From positions 8,556,001 to 8,620,000 of the forward strand of contig JAPFFF010000002.1 of assembly GCA_039105265.1 (NCBI GenBank): a stretch of DNA of 64,000 nucleotides, read 5' to 3'. Shown here piece by piece: positions 33,751 to 45,700 of the stretch. Origin of the DNA: Tritrichomonas musculus (Eukaryota > Parabasalia > Tritrichomonadida > Tritrichomonadidae). Positions within the stretch are counted from its first letter, which is position 1. Each line of letters starts with the position of its first letter. The position numbers and the translations under genes are program-made. Below the pieces are notes generated by a model. It had not been told where the DNA came from and did no database searches. It saw nothing but the letters and a program-made list of their open reading frames with translations.

Positions 33751-34005
33751 CTTTTTGAAAGAATTTCAATAATAATTAATTCTATTTTAATACTTTTTAT
33801 TTAATCTATTTTACTAATAATTAATAATTAATTATTAATAATAAAAACATTTTTATTATTATTTTGTATTTATATTTTTTTTTAACATTTTTTATTTGTG
33901 ATAAATTTTTTTTTAAATATAAAGTATTGAAATTGCGGTCTGATTTACGGAATAATTTTAAACGGCCGTGACCTGATTACGGAAAAAAAAATTTATCGAA
34001 AAAAT

Positions 34006-34703
34006 TGTTTTTGCAAATATTTGAATAAAACACCATTATTGAGATATAATGCTGATATAAACTTACTTAGCATAATATATAAATATTTTAATGTAATGAA
34101 ATATTCTTTCTCATCCAAATATAATATCGATACTTGATCATAAGAATCGAGTCTTTCTCAAAAAAGACTGCTGGGCTTTTTCGAAAACATATATTGCTAA
34201 ATCAAACGATCATTTTTTATTAATACTTACCAAATATATCAAACAAAGCTGCACCTAAAAACGATATCTTTTAATTCAGACTTTCCAATTAGGACATTTT
34301 CATAGCTTTTTCCAAGAAAAAGTTATAAAAACCCTATTTATGCTAGAATATCAATATTCTTGATTGATACTCTGAATATCTTTTCTTTGAAATCAATGTT
34401 CTTGCAGGAAATGCAGCTAATGATAATATGAAATCACATATTTTGTCACACTATATTATATTCACGATCATAAAAGATGAAGAAATAAACCAACTTACAA
34501 GATATCTTGTAATATTAATTAAAATGTAAATCTTTTAAATTTTTCCTATATTAAAAATAAAATAATTTTATCTAGGCATGTATAAATTATATATTTATAT
34601 ATATATTTCTATTTTATTCAATAAACATCTAAATATTTTGAAATTAAAGATTTACAAATTTGAATACATATAAACGCTAAAGTGACGATGCATAACTTTT
34701 ACT
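34006..34703. other. AT-rich intergenic DNA
   Basis: No gene or repeat recognised between the MULE and the 393-aa gene. Confidence 0.55.
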
Positions 34704-34706
34704 TCA
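34704..34706 (+). promoter_or_regulatory. Inr of the 393-aa F5/8C-like gene
   Basis: TTCATTTTTTTTAAATG: TCATT fits TCA+1 Y W, with +1 at 34706, 11 nt before ATG. Confidence 0.6.
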
Positions 34707-34716
34707 TTTTTTTTAA

Positions 34717-35898
34717 ATGTCTCAAAATACCGATGATTGCAACCTTTGCAACAAGGAATTTCATGACGAATTAATGAGTGATGTTGTTTCTAATCCAAAA
34801 ATCGAATTTTCAGCAGATGGTTCTTCGAATGATGATATCATTGCTTTAGGAAGAAAAAATTGTAAAGACTTCATTCATTTCTTTAATTATGGACCAAATG
34901 GATTGTCGATTCTAGAAGGAAATAGAGATAATCATTGGGTAACAACACCAAATCCTGAAGAAAATTCGTTCACTATTATGTTTACACATCATTCAGTTAG
35001 ATTGACCAAATTCCAAATTCATACAGGCAATAAAAAATTTGAAAAATTAGTTCCAAACCAATTTGTATTATTTGGATATAACAGCCGTGTTAAACGATGG
35101 GATGCCATATCTGATTTTCAAGGACAAAGTTTAAACGCCGATGCATTATATAGTTTTGATGTTAGAGAAGACAATCAAAAAATATTTTATAGGATATTTC
35201 GTTTTATCACTTTATCAGGCCAAATTGCATTGGCTTATATTAAATTATATGGCGATGTAATGGCAGAAACTGATAATCCTCCAGATGATGCAGCTACAGA
35301 TGGAAATACTCTTGTCAATTATCAGAAAAAGCCATATTTTGTTTGCCTCAAACAAGAAAAATTCACAGAAGGTCTTTTTAAAACAGCAACCAAGATATTT
35401 GGTCCTGAATTAGAATGCTTTGTTAAAGTTACATGCAAAGCTGACGAATCAAGCAGATTTTATGATATATGGGGTTCAAGAAACAAATCATTTCGATCAA
35501 TTAAATCCGATAAACCAATTTTTATCTGCTTTTACTTCCCTTACCATGAAGTTTTCATATCAGGATATCAAATTCAGCCATCTCAAAAAAATAGCATCAG
35601 AAGCTGGTGTATTATAGGATGTGAAAACAATGATGACGAAGGATTAATTCTTGATCATCAAGATAACTGCTCATTAGAAAATGAAAAATCTTTTTATTCT
35701 TGGAAGACCAAAGAAACTTATAACGATAAACCTTTTAGAATCATACGGTTTGTTGGCTTGGACGGTGTCTTCTCATTTCATTGTTTAGACTTTTTAGGCA
35801 AAGCTAAACCTTGCCCTTCAAAAGTTCTCACAGATAAAGATATGTTTGGATCTTTCACATTTTCACATACAATTCAAGAATGGAACCATGGTAAATGA
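34717..35898 (+). CDS. F5/8 type C-like (galactose-binding fold) protein
   Basis: 393 aa, ATG 34717 to TGA. It reads as two diverged discoidin-like modules, about residues 30-180 and 205-375. Each has an early aromatic strand, an F.I motif, an arginine-tryptophan block (SIRSWCIIGCENNDDEG in the second), a conserved strand before the end (RIIRFVGL / RIFRFITL) and a final short hydrophobic strand (IKLYG, LDFLG). Its second module resembles those of the 541-aa protein but lacks the KKGSSHM block. The N-terminus has a CNLC pair but no full zinc site. There is no signal peptide, so it is probably intracellular. Ligand unknown. The Inr 11 nt upstream supports the start. Confidence 0.65.
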   Translation: MSQNTDDCNLCNKEFHDELMSDVVSNPKIEFSADGSSNDDIIALGRKNCKDFIHFFNYGPNGLSILEGNRDNHWVTTPNPEENSFTIMFTHHSVRLTKFQIHTGNKKFEKLVPNQFVLFGYNSRVKRWDAISDFQGQSLNADALYSFDVREDNQKIFYRIFRFITLSGQIALAYIKLYGDVMAETDNPPDDAATDGNTLVNYQKKPYFVCLKQEKFTEGLFKTATKIFGPELECFVKVTCKADESSRFYDIWGSRNKSFRSIKSDKPIFICFYFPYHEVFISGYQIQPSQKNSIRSWCIIGCENNDDEGLILDHQDNCSLENEKSFYSWKTKETYNDKPFRIIRFVGLDGVFSFHCLDFLGKAKPCPSKVLTDKDMFGSFTFSHTIQEWNHGK

Positions 35899-37334
35899 AA
35901 TAATGATTTTAATTCATTTATTATTTTTAATCTTCAAAAACTAAAGCAGACTATTTTATTAGAGATTGTTAAAATTAATGAAATTCATGTTTTTTAATGG
36001 TCAAAATCCAAAAATTTCAATACATGAATTTTTTTTATATGATTAATGGCATTTTTAAACCTTCAAATAAATAAATAAATAAATTGCTCTTTTATCCAGA
36101 AAATCATATTCTTTTTTTTGAAAATTTCTCTTAATAAGTTGAGAGTAAATTGAAATATTTGAATGCTGTTTATATTTGTCCATCAGAAATATTTCAATAA
36201 AAATCTAAGAGATTATCAATTTACTACGAAGTTTCTGAACATAAAGTATTTTTTATGCAGATTTTTCTTAAGAATGAAAATCAAACTTTTTCTTAAGATA
36301 AAACTTTTTCAAGATGTTCACAAAAACTTTTCATTTCTATATCGGAAATCCACAGCAGAATATGAAGACAAAGTGAAACTTTGCTACATATGACTTCAAC
36401 TAGTTTCTTTTAAAATAATTACATTGCCAGCTTCTATTTTATTGGTTTTTCATCATATATGGCAACATTAAGCATCGTTAATAACAAAAATCTATCCTTT
36501 TGACTCTAATTAATATATTTTTAATACAAAGTTTCTCTAATATTTCATAGATTCCAATATCGAAACCATTAATCCATCATTGCTTATTAAAATAAAGCAA
36601 CATGATAGATAGGTTTGCTGTGTCTATCAAATCAAATAGTTTATTACGTTTTTTCAAATTCGTAATCTAAACTATGCTCATACAATAATAATTGCCATTT
36701 TAAAAAATAAATTGCATCCAATGAGCAAAAATGATACTTATTAAATAGAAATTAGTAAATTAGTTCGAGTTGAAGCAATTTCAGTGATGAGCTAATTTTC
36801 TTCAATCAAATAAACGTGCACCAACTATGACTTTGTTGAAATGCACACATTGAAGATTTTTTTTTCTATTTTATAAATATAACATTGGCTTTTATTTTTT
36901 TATTTTATTTTGAAAGAAAGGTAATCAAACTAATATCATTCGATAGATTCTTTCGTGACATTGTTGGGATATAATTGTTTAACCAAATACAACATATTTT
37001 ATATGAATTAATGCCATTTTTTAATTCTCTCCTGAAAAGGATATACTACCAAATATATTGTTGAAATAAAATTGTTTAGTTTTGCGATATAAAATTTTAG
37101 ACTAGTTTTTTTTTTTTTTTTTCTAAAACATGAATTACTTTATATACAAATTACTTTATATACAAATTACTTTATATATATTAATTTAGATATATAAATA
37201 CTGTAATTTAATAAATATAAAAATATTCAATATATAAACAAAATACACTAAAATGAATGATTTATGGCGCTTTAAAGTATTAAAAAAAACATGACACTTT
37301 GAATTCATAGAATTCAGTATCAATGGTAAATGGT
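35899..37334. other. Intergenic region, partly duplicated
   Basis: No gene. 36590-36890 is duplicated at about 40105-40425 (shared TTTATTACGTTTTTTCAAAT and AACGTGCACCAACTATGACT). The 36890-37334 stretch is not shared with copy B. Confidence 0.6.
36590..36890 (+). repeat. Upstream part of the tandem duplication, copy A
   Basis: Nearly identical to 40105-40425, part of the initiator-binding-domain duplication. Confidence 0.8.
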
Positions 37335-37337
37335 TCA
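37335..37337 (+). promoter_or_regulatory. Inr of the IBD-like gene
   Basis: TTCACATTTATTTTG: TCACA fits TCA+1 Y W, with +1 at 37337, 24 nt before ATG at 37361. Confidence 0.5.
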
Positions 37338-37360
37338 CATTTATTTTGAAGTCTAAAGAT

Positions 37361-38638
37361 ATGCAGTTAACAGAAAAGGAGAATGAAGAACTCGAAGTCC
37401 TTAGAAAAAACATCAGCAAAATATTAGAAAAATCAACTAATAAAGAAAGGCCAACTAAACATGTTTTAGAAAATATTTTTTACTTAATTGATAATTTTTT
37501 ATATAGAGGTGACAATCGTGACATTATTCGTTCTATTGAATGCGGAATTTTGAAGTATCCCAATCGAGTGTTTTACTACATAAATATACAATTGCTAAAT
37601 AAACATTTCGGTTTATGCAAAAATAATACAGTCGTAAGAAAGTTTTTCAAAATAATTGGATACGAAAAAGATAAAAAAAGTGAAATATTGAAAATGATTA
37701 ATGAAGTTGATCATCCATACTTCAAATTAATTGATCGTAAAAAGTGGGAAGTTTTTAAGCGTAAGGGTCATGAATCAAAAATGGAAGAATTAATGACCAA
37801 ATGTTTCCAAATGCTTGACATTGTTATTATTAAAAGCGAGGATTTCGTTAAATTGTTTGAAAAAAATTCTATCAAATCTCCAACGGCTTTCTCACAATTT
37901 ATTATTCAATTTTTAAAGCCTATCAATCAAGGTGAATTTAATGAATTAATTAGCTATCTCGAAAAGAAGCATCCCAATATAAGGACAACTAATATTTTAT
38001 TGACATTATTTGTAGCGAAATATACAGATAAATCCATATGCAACATTCATTTTACAAATTTCTCTTCGATTTTTAAATCAACAGAATTCTTTTCAGCTTT
38101 TTTTAAAGAATTTGAGCAACTGTCTAACAAAATAGCATCGAATAAGTTAAAATACTGTGAAAGCTACCAATCAGCATGCGAACGAAACCTGCAATTTGAT
38201 TTTTTTAAGCCACCAGGTTTAATACACAAAGCTTATTATTCATCTGATCTAGAACATATGTTTGAACGATTTCTCAAACAAGAAAAGATTGATACGAATA
38301 AATCAAACCCAAAACAGTTTCAACCAATTCCAGCATCTCCTAATATTCAGATACCAATTTTAGCTGCATCAAACTCCGAATTTCCTATCCAAACTAACCC
38401 TTTACAAGTTTCGAATTTAAAGGCAATAAACGATTCAAATTCTAATCAAAATCAACAAAATTCACATCTACATGTCATGGGTGAATACAGCTTCCCGGAT
38501 GGACTGGTTAACCCAGATCCAGATCTTGAAAGCTTGAGTTCATTCAACGACACATTCATATATGATTATGAATCAGCTTTATATAATTCGGAACAGTTTT
38601 CTTGGGAGGACAACAACGAACCAAATGAAGACTTTTAA
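37361..38638 (+). CDS. Initiator-binding-domain (IBP39-like) protein, copy A
   Basis: 425 aa from ATG 37361; the frame is open 15 nt further but only from TTG. Residues about 30-140 match what I recall of the trichomonad initiator-binding domain: FLYRGDNRDIIRSIECGIL, then INIQLLNKHFGLCKNN, FFKIIGYEKD, HPYF and RKKWEVFKRK. These line up with the R..CGI / qL..l.gkCKs.iN / GY / P / W pattern of IBP39, which binds the Inr of protein-coding genes. The rest (about 150-310) is helical and unlike IBP39. It is followed by a Gln/Asn/Pro-rich linker and an acidic tail (SSFNDTFIYDYE, EDNNEPNEDF) that could act as an activation domain. Nuclear location inferred. The gene has its own Inr, so self-regulation is possible. 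Confidence 0.6.
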   Translation: MQLTEKENEELEVLRKNISKILEKSTNKERPTKHVLENIFYLIDNFLYRGDNRDIIRSIECGILKYPNRVFYYINIQLLNKHFGLCKNNTVVRKFFKIIGYEKDKKSEILKMINEVDHPYFKLIDRKKWEVFKRKGHESKMEELMTKCFQMLDIVIIKSEDFVKLFEKNSIKSPTAFSQFIIQFLKPINQGEFNELISYLEKKHPNIRTTNILLTLFVAKYTDKSICNIHFTNFSSIFKSTEFFSAFFKEFEQLSNKIASNKLKYCESYQSACERNLQFDFFKPPGLIHKAYYSSDLEHMFERFLKQEKIDTNKSNPKQFQPIPASPNIQIPILAASNSEFPIQTNPLQVSNLKAINDSNSNQNQQNSHLHVMGEYSFPDGLVNPDPDLESLSSFNDTFIYDYESALYNSEQFSWEDNNEPNEDF

Positions 38639-41171
38639 CGACATTTTAAATATCAAAATATTACTTTTGAAAAATTTTATGGCTTATAGCCAAAGAGACC
38701 TTTTAAGAAGTAGCCTATTTCATTTTACTGCACTTCATCTTAAAATTTTTAAAATTAAGAAAGAATTTATTTTAATTTGCTTTATTTTTTATTTTTTTTT
38801 TTTTTTCATTTATATTTAATTACAATGCATCAAACCTCTACTATTAATAAATTAAAAATGCTTCCCTTAGGTTTCTGAAACTATAGAAAAAAATTGGTTG
38901 AAATTAACCTTTTTTGGTGTATTTCAAATTTCAAAATGTAGACTTAATATATTATTTATTTTACATTTATTCAATTTATATATGTATGCATATTTTATCA
39001 TATACATTTAATATGATTAAAATAAAAATGCATTACATATATTTAATTATAAATTAAGATATGATGTTTTTATTAAATCACGAATTTGAATGATATAAAT
39101 TAACCATTTTAGGCGAATTCCATTTATAAAAGAATTTTATATATATCTTCCAAATGTTATTAAAAAAACATTATATAATATATATAATAATAATAATATA
39201 TTATATTCATATAAAAACATTTATATTTATCTTAATTATTTTGCTTTTTTTCGAATAATTTTTTTTTTTTGCAAAAGCACAGCGTACAAAGACAGATGAA
39301 AAAAGTGTACTAATAAGAGTATATTATCCGAAAAAATTATGGCGTTATCACAATTTAAAAAAATATTCTCTGAAAAAGCTGATTTAATACATAAACTGAG
39401 TTCAAAAAACTTTACCTCCATATCAAATTTTAAATCATTTTATCTTTTTTATCAAACAATTTAATTGCATTATTCTTCAGTAATAATATATTATATAATT
39501 ATCATAATATTAATTAAATTATAAAAAATTAATTCATATTTAAAATATAAAGATATGATTATTTTAAATTGAGAGGGAGGTAATGTTTTTTGAACAAGGT
39601 TTATTCAGAGAATTTTTTTGAAATTATAATATCTCATTTAATATTTTATTTGATACCAAACAAATAACATAATTAAAATTAAATTTCTTGTTATAATTAT
39701 TATTCCATAAAAAAATCGATAAATTTTGGTATCACTTAAATTGATATCATCTAAAATTTAGATATAGTAGCAAATTGCATTTAAATTACTATCAATATAG
39801 TTTATGACAAGATAAAATAAGTAAAAAATATTTTTAAATAAAAATATCAAAGAAAAAAACTCTCAAAAAGAGCATGAGGAGGGAATCAGTCATTCATTTT
39901 TGGATAAAAGTGAGAAAAAAAATTTTAATCATGCTAAATTTAAAAAATTTTCTTAAGACACAAACTTATATATCATGCCATGTTTTTAATCATACCAAAA
40001 TTTGAACTTTTTCTGAAGACACAAACTTTTTCAAAACATTCAAAAATCATCAGTTCATTTCTTTTATGAAATCACGCAGCAGGATATCTTTGCTTAGTTA
40101 AATTAAGCAACCTGATAGATAAGTCTGTCGCGTTTATAAAATCAAATAGTTTATTACGTTTTTTCAAATTCGTAATCTAAACTATGCTCTTTCAATAATG
40201 ATTTGCCACTTTAAAAAATAAATTGCATCCAATGAGCAGAAACGATACTTATTAAATAGAAATTAGTAAATTAGTTCGAGCTGAAGCAATTTCAGTGATG
40301 AACTAATTTTCTTCAATCAAATAAACGTGCACCAACTATGACTTTGTTGAAATGCACACATTGAAGATTTTTTTTCTATTTTATAAATATAACATTGGCT
40401 TTTATTTTTTTTTTATTTTTTATTTGAAACAAAATCAAAATACAGGACTTTGAGTATTAATCATTGATGTGTTTTGGTTCTCTCCTGCAACAATTATCGT
40501 TACAGTTAAATATCGATATTATTTGTTCTTATAGAAGGAAAAAGTACATTTTCCTACAAAACCAAAGTGTCGATAGAAAATTTTCCACTTATTTTTGAAA
40601 TATGTATCATTGAGATAAACAAATATAAAAATTTTCCACTAAATAAAGTCTCTAACCTTTCGGTGGTTTCATAAACTACGTCGATTTCACTTGATTTTCA
40701 TCAGCTTATAGTAATTTTTCAGCTTATTTAGCACAGATCATCAAATATAAAAAAGATTTTTTTTTTTTCTGAGTATTTTTATTCATACAATAAACTTTTT
40801 GATTTAAATATTTTATCATTTGAATCATTAATATCTTTGGAAAATCATAATATTTTTATTTTAAATTTAATATTTGTTTATAAAACTCTAATATAAATAT
40901 TTATTAATAAAATAAAGAATTTTGTTCACGAAATATTATTATCAAACCAATATCTTTTACGAAATAAAAACAGCTATCGGCAAAAGTGGTTACATGTAAA
41001 CAATGGCCATAATAACAAATATTTTCTATTACTGCAATGTCAAGAAATATAAAAATTAAATACCGACTTTCCAAATTGATTTACAAAATTCAATGAGTTC
41101 TCACTTTTTATCCATTTTACTATACGGTTCTTATAAAAAGTGTATCCATTTTATATATATATATATATATA
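38639..41171. other. Spacer of the tandem duplication
   Basis: Contains the 3' flank of copy A, then unique AT-rich DNA, then the duplicated upstream block (40105-40425) and unshared DNA up to a (TA)n run at about 41151-41171. No gene supported. Confidence 0.6.
40105..40425 (+). repeat. Upstream part of the tandem duplication, copy B
   Basis: Counterpart of 36590-36890. Confidence 0.8.
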
Positions 41172-42233
41172 AATATACAATTGCTAAATAAACATTTCGG
41201 TTTATGCAAAAATAATACAGTCGTAAGAAAGTTTTTCAAAATAATTGGATACAAAAAAGATAAAAAAAGTGAAATATTGAAAATGATTAATGAAGTTGAT
41301 CATCCATACTTCAAATTAATTGATCGTAAAAAGTGGGAAGTTTTTAAGCGTAAGGGTCATGAATCAAAAATGGAAGAATTAATGACCAAATGTTTCCAAA
41401 TGCTTGACATTGTTATTATTAAAAGCGAGGATTTCGTTAAATTGTTTGAAAAAAATTCTATCAAATCTCCAACGGCTTTCTCACAATTTATTATTCAATT
41501 TTTAAAGCCTATCAATCAAGGTGAATTTAATGAATTAATTAGCTATCTCGAAAAGAAGCATCCCAATATAAGGACAACTAATATTTTATTGACATTATTT
41601 GTAGCGAAATATACAGATAAATCCATATGCAACATTCATTTTACAAATTTCTCTTCGATTTTTAAATCAATAGAATTCTTTTCAGCTTTTTTTAAAGAAT
41701 TTGAGCAACTGTCTAACAAAATAGCATCGAATAAGTTAAAATACTGTGAAAGCTACCAATCAGCATGCGAACGAAACCTGCAATTTGATTTTTTTAAACC
41801 ACCAGGTTTAATACACAAAGCTTATTATTCATCTGATCTAGAACATATGTTTGAACGATTTCACAAACAAGAAAAGATTGATACGAATAAATCAAACCCA
41901 AAACAGTTTCAACCAATTCCAGCATCTCCTAATATTCAGATACCAATTTTAGCTGCATCAAACTCCGAATTTCCTATCCAAACTAACCCTTTACAAGTTT
42001 CGAATTTAAAGGCAATAAACGATTCAAATTCTAATCAAAATCAACAAAATTCACATCTACATGTCATGGGTGAAACTCAATTTAGTTTTCAGAATAGACT
42101 GTGTGATACAGATCTAGATTCTGAAGGATTGAGTTTATTTGATGACATAGACATACATGATTATGAACCAGCTTTAGATAAATCGGAACTGTTTTCTTGG
42201 GAGGACAACAACAAACCAAATGAAGACTTTTAA
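41172..42233 (+). pseudogene. Initiator-binding-domain gene, copy B, 5'-truncated
   Basis: From about 41172 the sequence is nearly identical to copy A (about four base changes in 890 bp, three of them changing residues). The first ~75 codons are replaced by a (TA)n run, and no ATG lies at the start of the frame. The homology therefore starts inside the presumed DNA-binding domain. The tail differs sharply over about 115 bp (42075-42190) before identity returns through the 3' flank. Probably not translated as an IBD protein; an internal ATG product lacking the domain cannot be excluded. Confidence 0.8.
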
Positions 42234-42789
42234 CGACATTTTAAATATCAAAATATTACTTTTGAAAAATTTTATGGTTTATAGCCAAAGAGACCTTTTG
42301 AGAAGTAGCTTATTTCATTTTACTGCACTTCATCTTAAAATTTTTAAAATTAAGAAAGAATTTATTTTAATTTGATTTAATATTTTTTTTCCATTTATAT
42401 TTAATTACAATGCATCAAATCTCTACAATTAATAAATTAAAAATGTTTACATGCATTATTTTTTCTAGAATCCATATTTTTTTTTCATCTACCACCAAAA
42501 AAGAGATATAGATATTAAAGGACAAATTACCTCAAGCCATTTAAAAATTCAAATTTGAAATAATTGAAATATTTATATGAGTTTTCATAAAATTAAAACT
42601 TCAATTTAAAAATGATTTTTTTTTTTTTTCAATTCTTCTAAATTTAAAGACAATGGATTCAATCATTGATAAACATTAAAATTTAGAAAGAAGATTAGTT
42701 TGGCCACAGCATATGATACTTAATTCAATAGAAACTTTTTCAATACTTAAAAAAAAAAAAAAGTTAAAAGTTTAAAAAATTAAATTTTT
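42234..42789. other. 3' flank of copy B and short spacer
   Basis: The first ~200 bp match the 3' flank of copy A (38639-38850); the rest is AT-rich with no feature. Confidence 0.6.
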
Positions 42790-45700
42790 TTAGAAGTCAT
42801 TTCCAAGAAGACTTTCTTTGTAAGTAGCAATTGTTTCAGAGTTGTTAACTTTTCTACACTTGCATGGATTCCACTTTACAAGGAGAATCACGATTACTAT
42901 GATCAAAGCCAAAAAAACTACAGCCATGCACGCCAACATAATAATTATTATTCTTTTCAATTTCTTGTATTCTTTGTCATCATCTTTACTATCGCTAGTT
43001 GGCATCACATCGCTTGTTGGTGTTATAATAGAAGTTGCAGTTTTAGTGACAGGAGCAGGTGTTTCAGTTTCAGTTTCAGGTATTTCAGTTTCAGTTGGCC
43101 TTCTTGATTTAGTTGGCATTGGTGATTTAGAAGCAGTTGGTGTTGGTGGTGGTATGTATTCCTCAGTTGAGAAGAGCAGAGAATAATCTCTAGGTTGGTC
43201 AGAGTAAGTGAAGAGAGCAGCGCAAAATTCAGTAAGAGAAGTGTCATTAATAAGTGTGATTATTGGGAGTTCTTTGTTTGAAGCAACTTTTGCATTGAAG
43301 TCATATTGACCCATTGACATGTGGCACTCTTTAGAGATCCAGATTGTCGGCGTTTTTCTAAAATCGCTATAGTTAGCAGAGATGTACTTGATTGGCTTAC
43401 TTGCCTTTATTTTCATTCTGTAAAGCTGCAGGGGAGGAACTGTCACCTCGATCTTTTCGTCGGCGTTATGAGGGTATATCTTAGCTTGACAGATTGGACC
43501 GATTTCGTCTTCCTTGCACTTGCAGAAGCCAGGATGTTCTGGATCAGATTCAGGACACGGCGAAACATCAGACTCGCCGAAACTCATGTATTTGTTTTCA
43601 ATGTCACCTGTAGCAACAGTTGAAAACTCCTGACGGACATCTTCTTTAGATAACAAAGAATCGAGGAATGAATGTGCATAGACATGCACTTTGTATATTC
43701 CTGTTTTCAACTCAGTCTTGTCAACGATGACTTTCTCATTTGTCGAGAGGAATTGAGTGCCATTTACGCAGTGATCACCGCGATAAATCACTCCGTCTGG
43801 CGAGACAACAACGAGATCGAGATCGTGCGTCAGCGGTATTGGACTCTCTTGATTAAGCATGACATCGAGATAGGAAAGAGTCACTTGAAGAGGGACCTTG
43901 TTTGATTTGACATCAATTTCAGCGACAAGATGTCCATTCTCAGTTATTGAAGGTCTTTTCTCGTTCTGCTCACTGATTTGAATACCAAATTCATTCTCAA
44001 GAGGAAGGACACTGCTGAAGTCAACAAAACCATGACCATAGATGATGTCTGGCGACTTTGATCCAAATGGATGTCTAGCAGAATTAATGATCAAAGCTCT
44101 CATTGTTGTTCCATCCAACTCGACCTTATCAGTCCATCTTCCAGACTTGAAATATTGGGCTGCAATTGCAGTAGCACCAGCCACGTTAGGAACTGCCATT
44201 GAAGTTCCACTTTTGAGGATCAAACCGCAACCGTCTCTTATATCTTTGCAGGTGTAATTGTCGGTTTTATACGACATTGCACTGATGACATTGTCACCTG
44301 GTCCCATTACGTCCGGCTTCATTATTGCTTTAGTTGCAGGTCCCATTGAACTATAGACTCCTTTTGTGAAAGGGTTTTGTGTTTCAATGACATTGTTCAC
44401 AATGATTTCTACTCTTGTCTTCTTTTGAATTAAGTCTTCAACTCTCTTTGATTCAGTGATAAGAACAACTCCAAGTGAATCAGTAATTGAACAATTATTA
44501 ATGAACCCAAAGACTTCCTCAGGAGTGTCGCCATAAAGAATAGAAATAAATTCTCCATTCAATTCGTCGCATGTATCTTTCCTTGAATCGACAGCAACGA
44601 ATCTCGACTTGTTTTCTTTTGTTCCCAAGAAGTCGCTGTACTCAATGTAATTATCAAAGGGAATTGCAACCATGTTCACTGGAATGATGATCGTTGGATC
44701 AACTACTTCTTGAAGTGTAAATGTGTTCTTTGAAGAAAAGACAGGATTGTTTGAATAGCCAATATCAAGGACATTCTTGTTGCCACCAGGATCACCAACA
44801 GTGAAGTTTCCATAAAGAGCCGAGTTTCCTGCAGAGAATAAGAAGATCTTGTCTGGATTCTTGGCTGCCAATTCTCCGTATTCCTGGTTAAGACTTTCAA
44901 CATGGATGTCGGTATCACCCCAGCTGTTGCTTGATATTCTTGAATGGAACTTTTCCATCTGTGATTGAAGAACTTCAGTTGGCACTTTTCCGTAAATGCC
45001 AACATAAAGCATCTTCGCATCAGGAGCACTGCCATCAAAGAGGCTGCTGAGTGTATTGCTTTCATCGGTAACAATGCTTTTGCCAGCCAAAATGCCAGCA
45101 GTGTGAGTCCCGTGCTCGCCATCGGCAATGGCTTTTGTCCAGTTCTCCATTGAGTAGTCTGAGTGGTAGTACACAAATTTTCTGTGGTTCGTCATTTCCT
45201 TGTTAAATTCAAGAGGTGTGTTCGCATCGTAAAACATCGGGTGGCGGAAGTCAATAAGCGAGTCCTCGATTGTGATAATTTCACCTTGTCCGGTCAAATT
45301 GTGATCGTGAAGATATCGGTCATATTTGTAGAGACCTGAGTGGGGTTCCCTGTGGAGTGGTTGGTCGTTCTTTTGGAGGTAGCCGATGTTGATGTTGTTT
45401 TGTTCAACGGGATTTTTGTATGGCGTAATGAGTTTCACTCCCGGAAGCTCAGAAAGACTTCGGGCTGCTTCGTACTTCTTTTGAAGGAATTGGAACGAAT
45501 TTAATCCGTTTTGATCTACGCGAATGACATATGAATCTTGATTATGTTGACGATCGATTGTATAGAGAGTAGAGGATTCGGGAAGCTGGTAACCTCTTGC
45601 GGTTTGGACAAGAAGATAATCGGTTTGGTCTAAGGGACAAGTAATATCGATTTTGTCCGATGGATTAATTAATGTGGCATATGAAAAAGAGGATATCTTT

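Larger units (their letters stand above)
31292..33997 (+). mobile_element. MULE (Mutator-like) transposon, defective
   Basis: Terminal inverted repeats of about 34 bp: GATAAATATTTTTTTCCGTA and onward at the left, matched in inverse at the right through ATCAGG and ACG.CC. An exact 8-bp duplication GAAAAAAT flanks it (31284-31291, 33998-34005). It carries a MULE transposase reading frame (31855-33750) with frame breaks. Confidence 0.8.

Noticed and set aside
42842-45176. Several open frames opposite or shifted within the subtilisin gene
   Set aside because: Shadows of the coding strand; none carries a recognisable motif or initiator.
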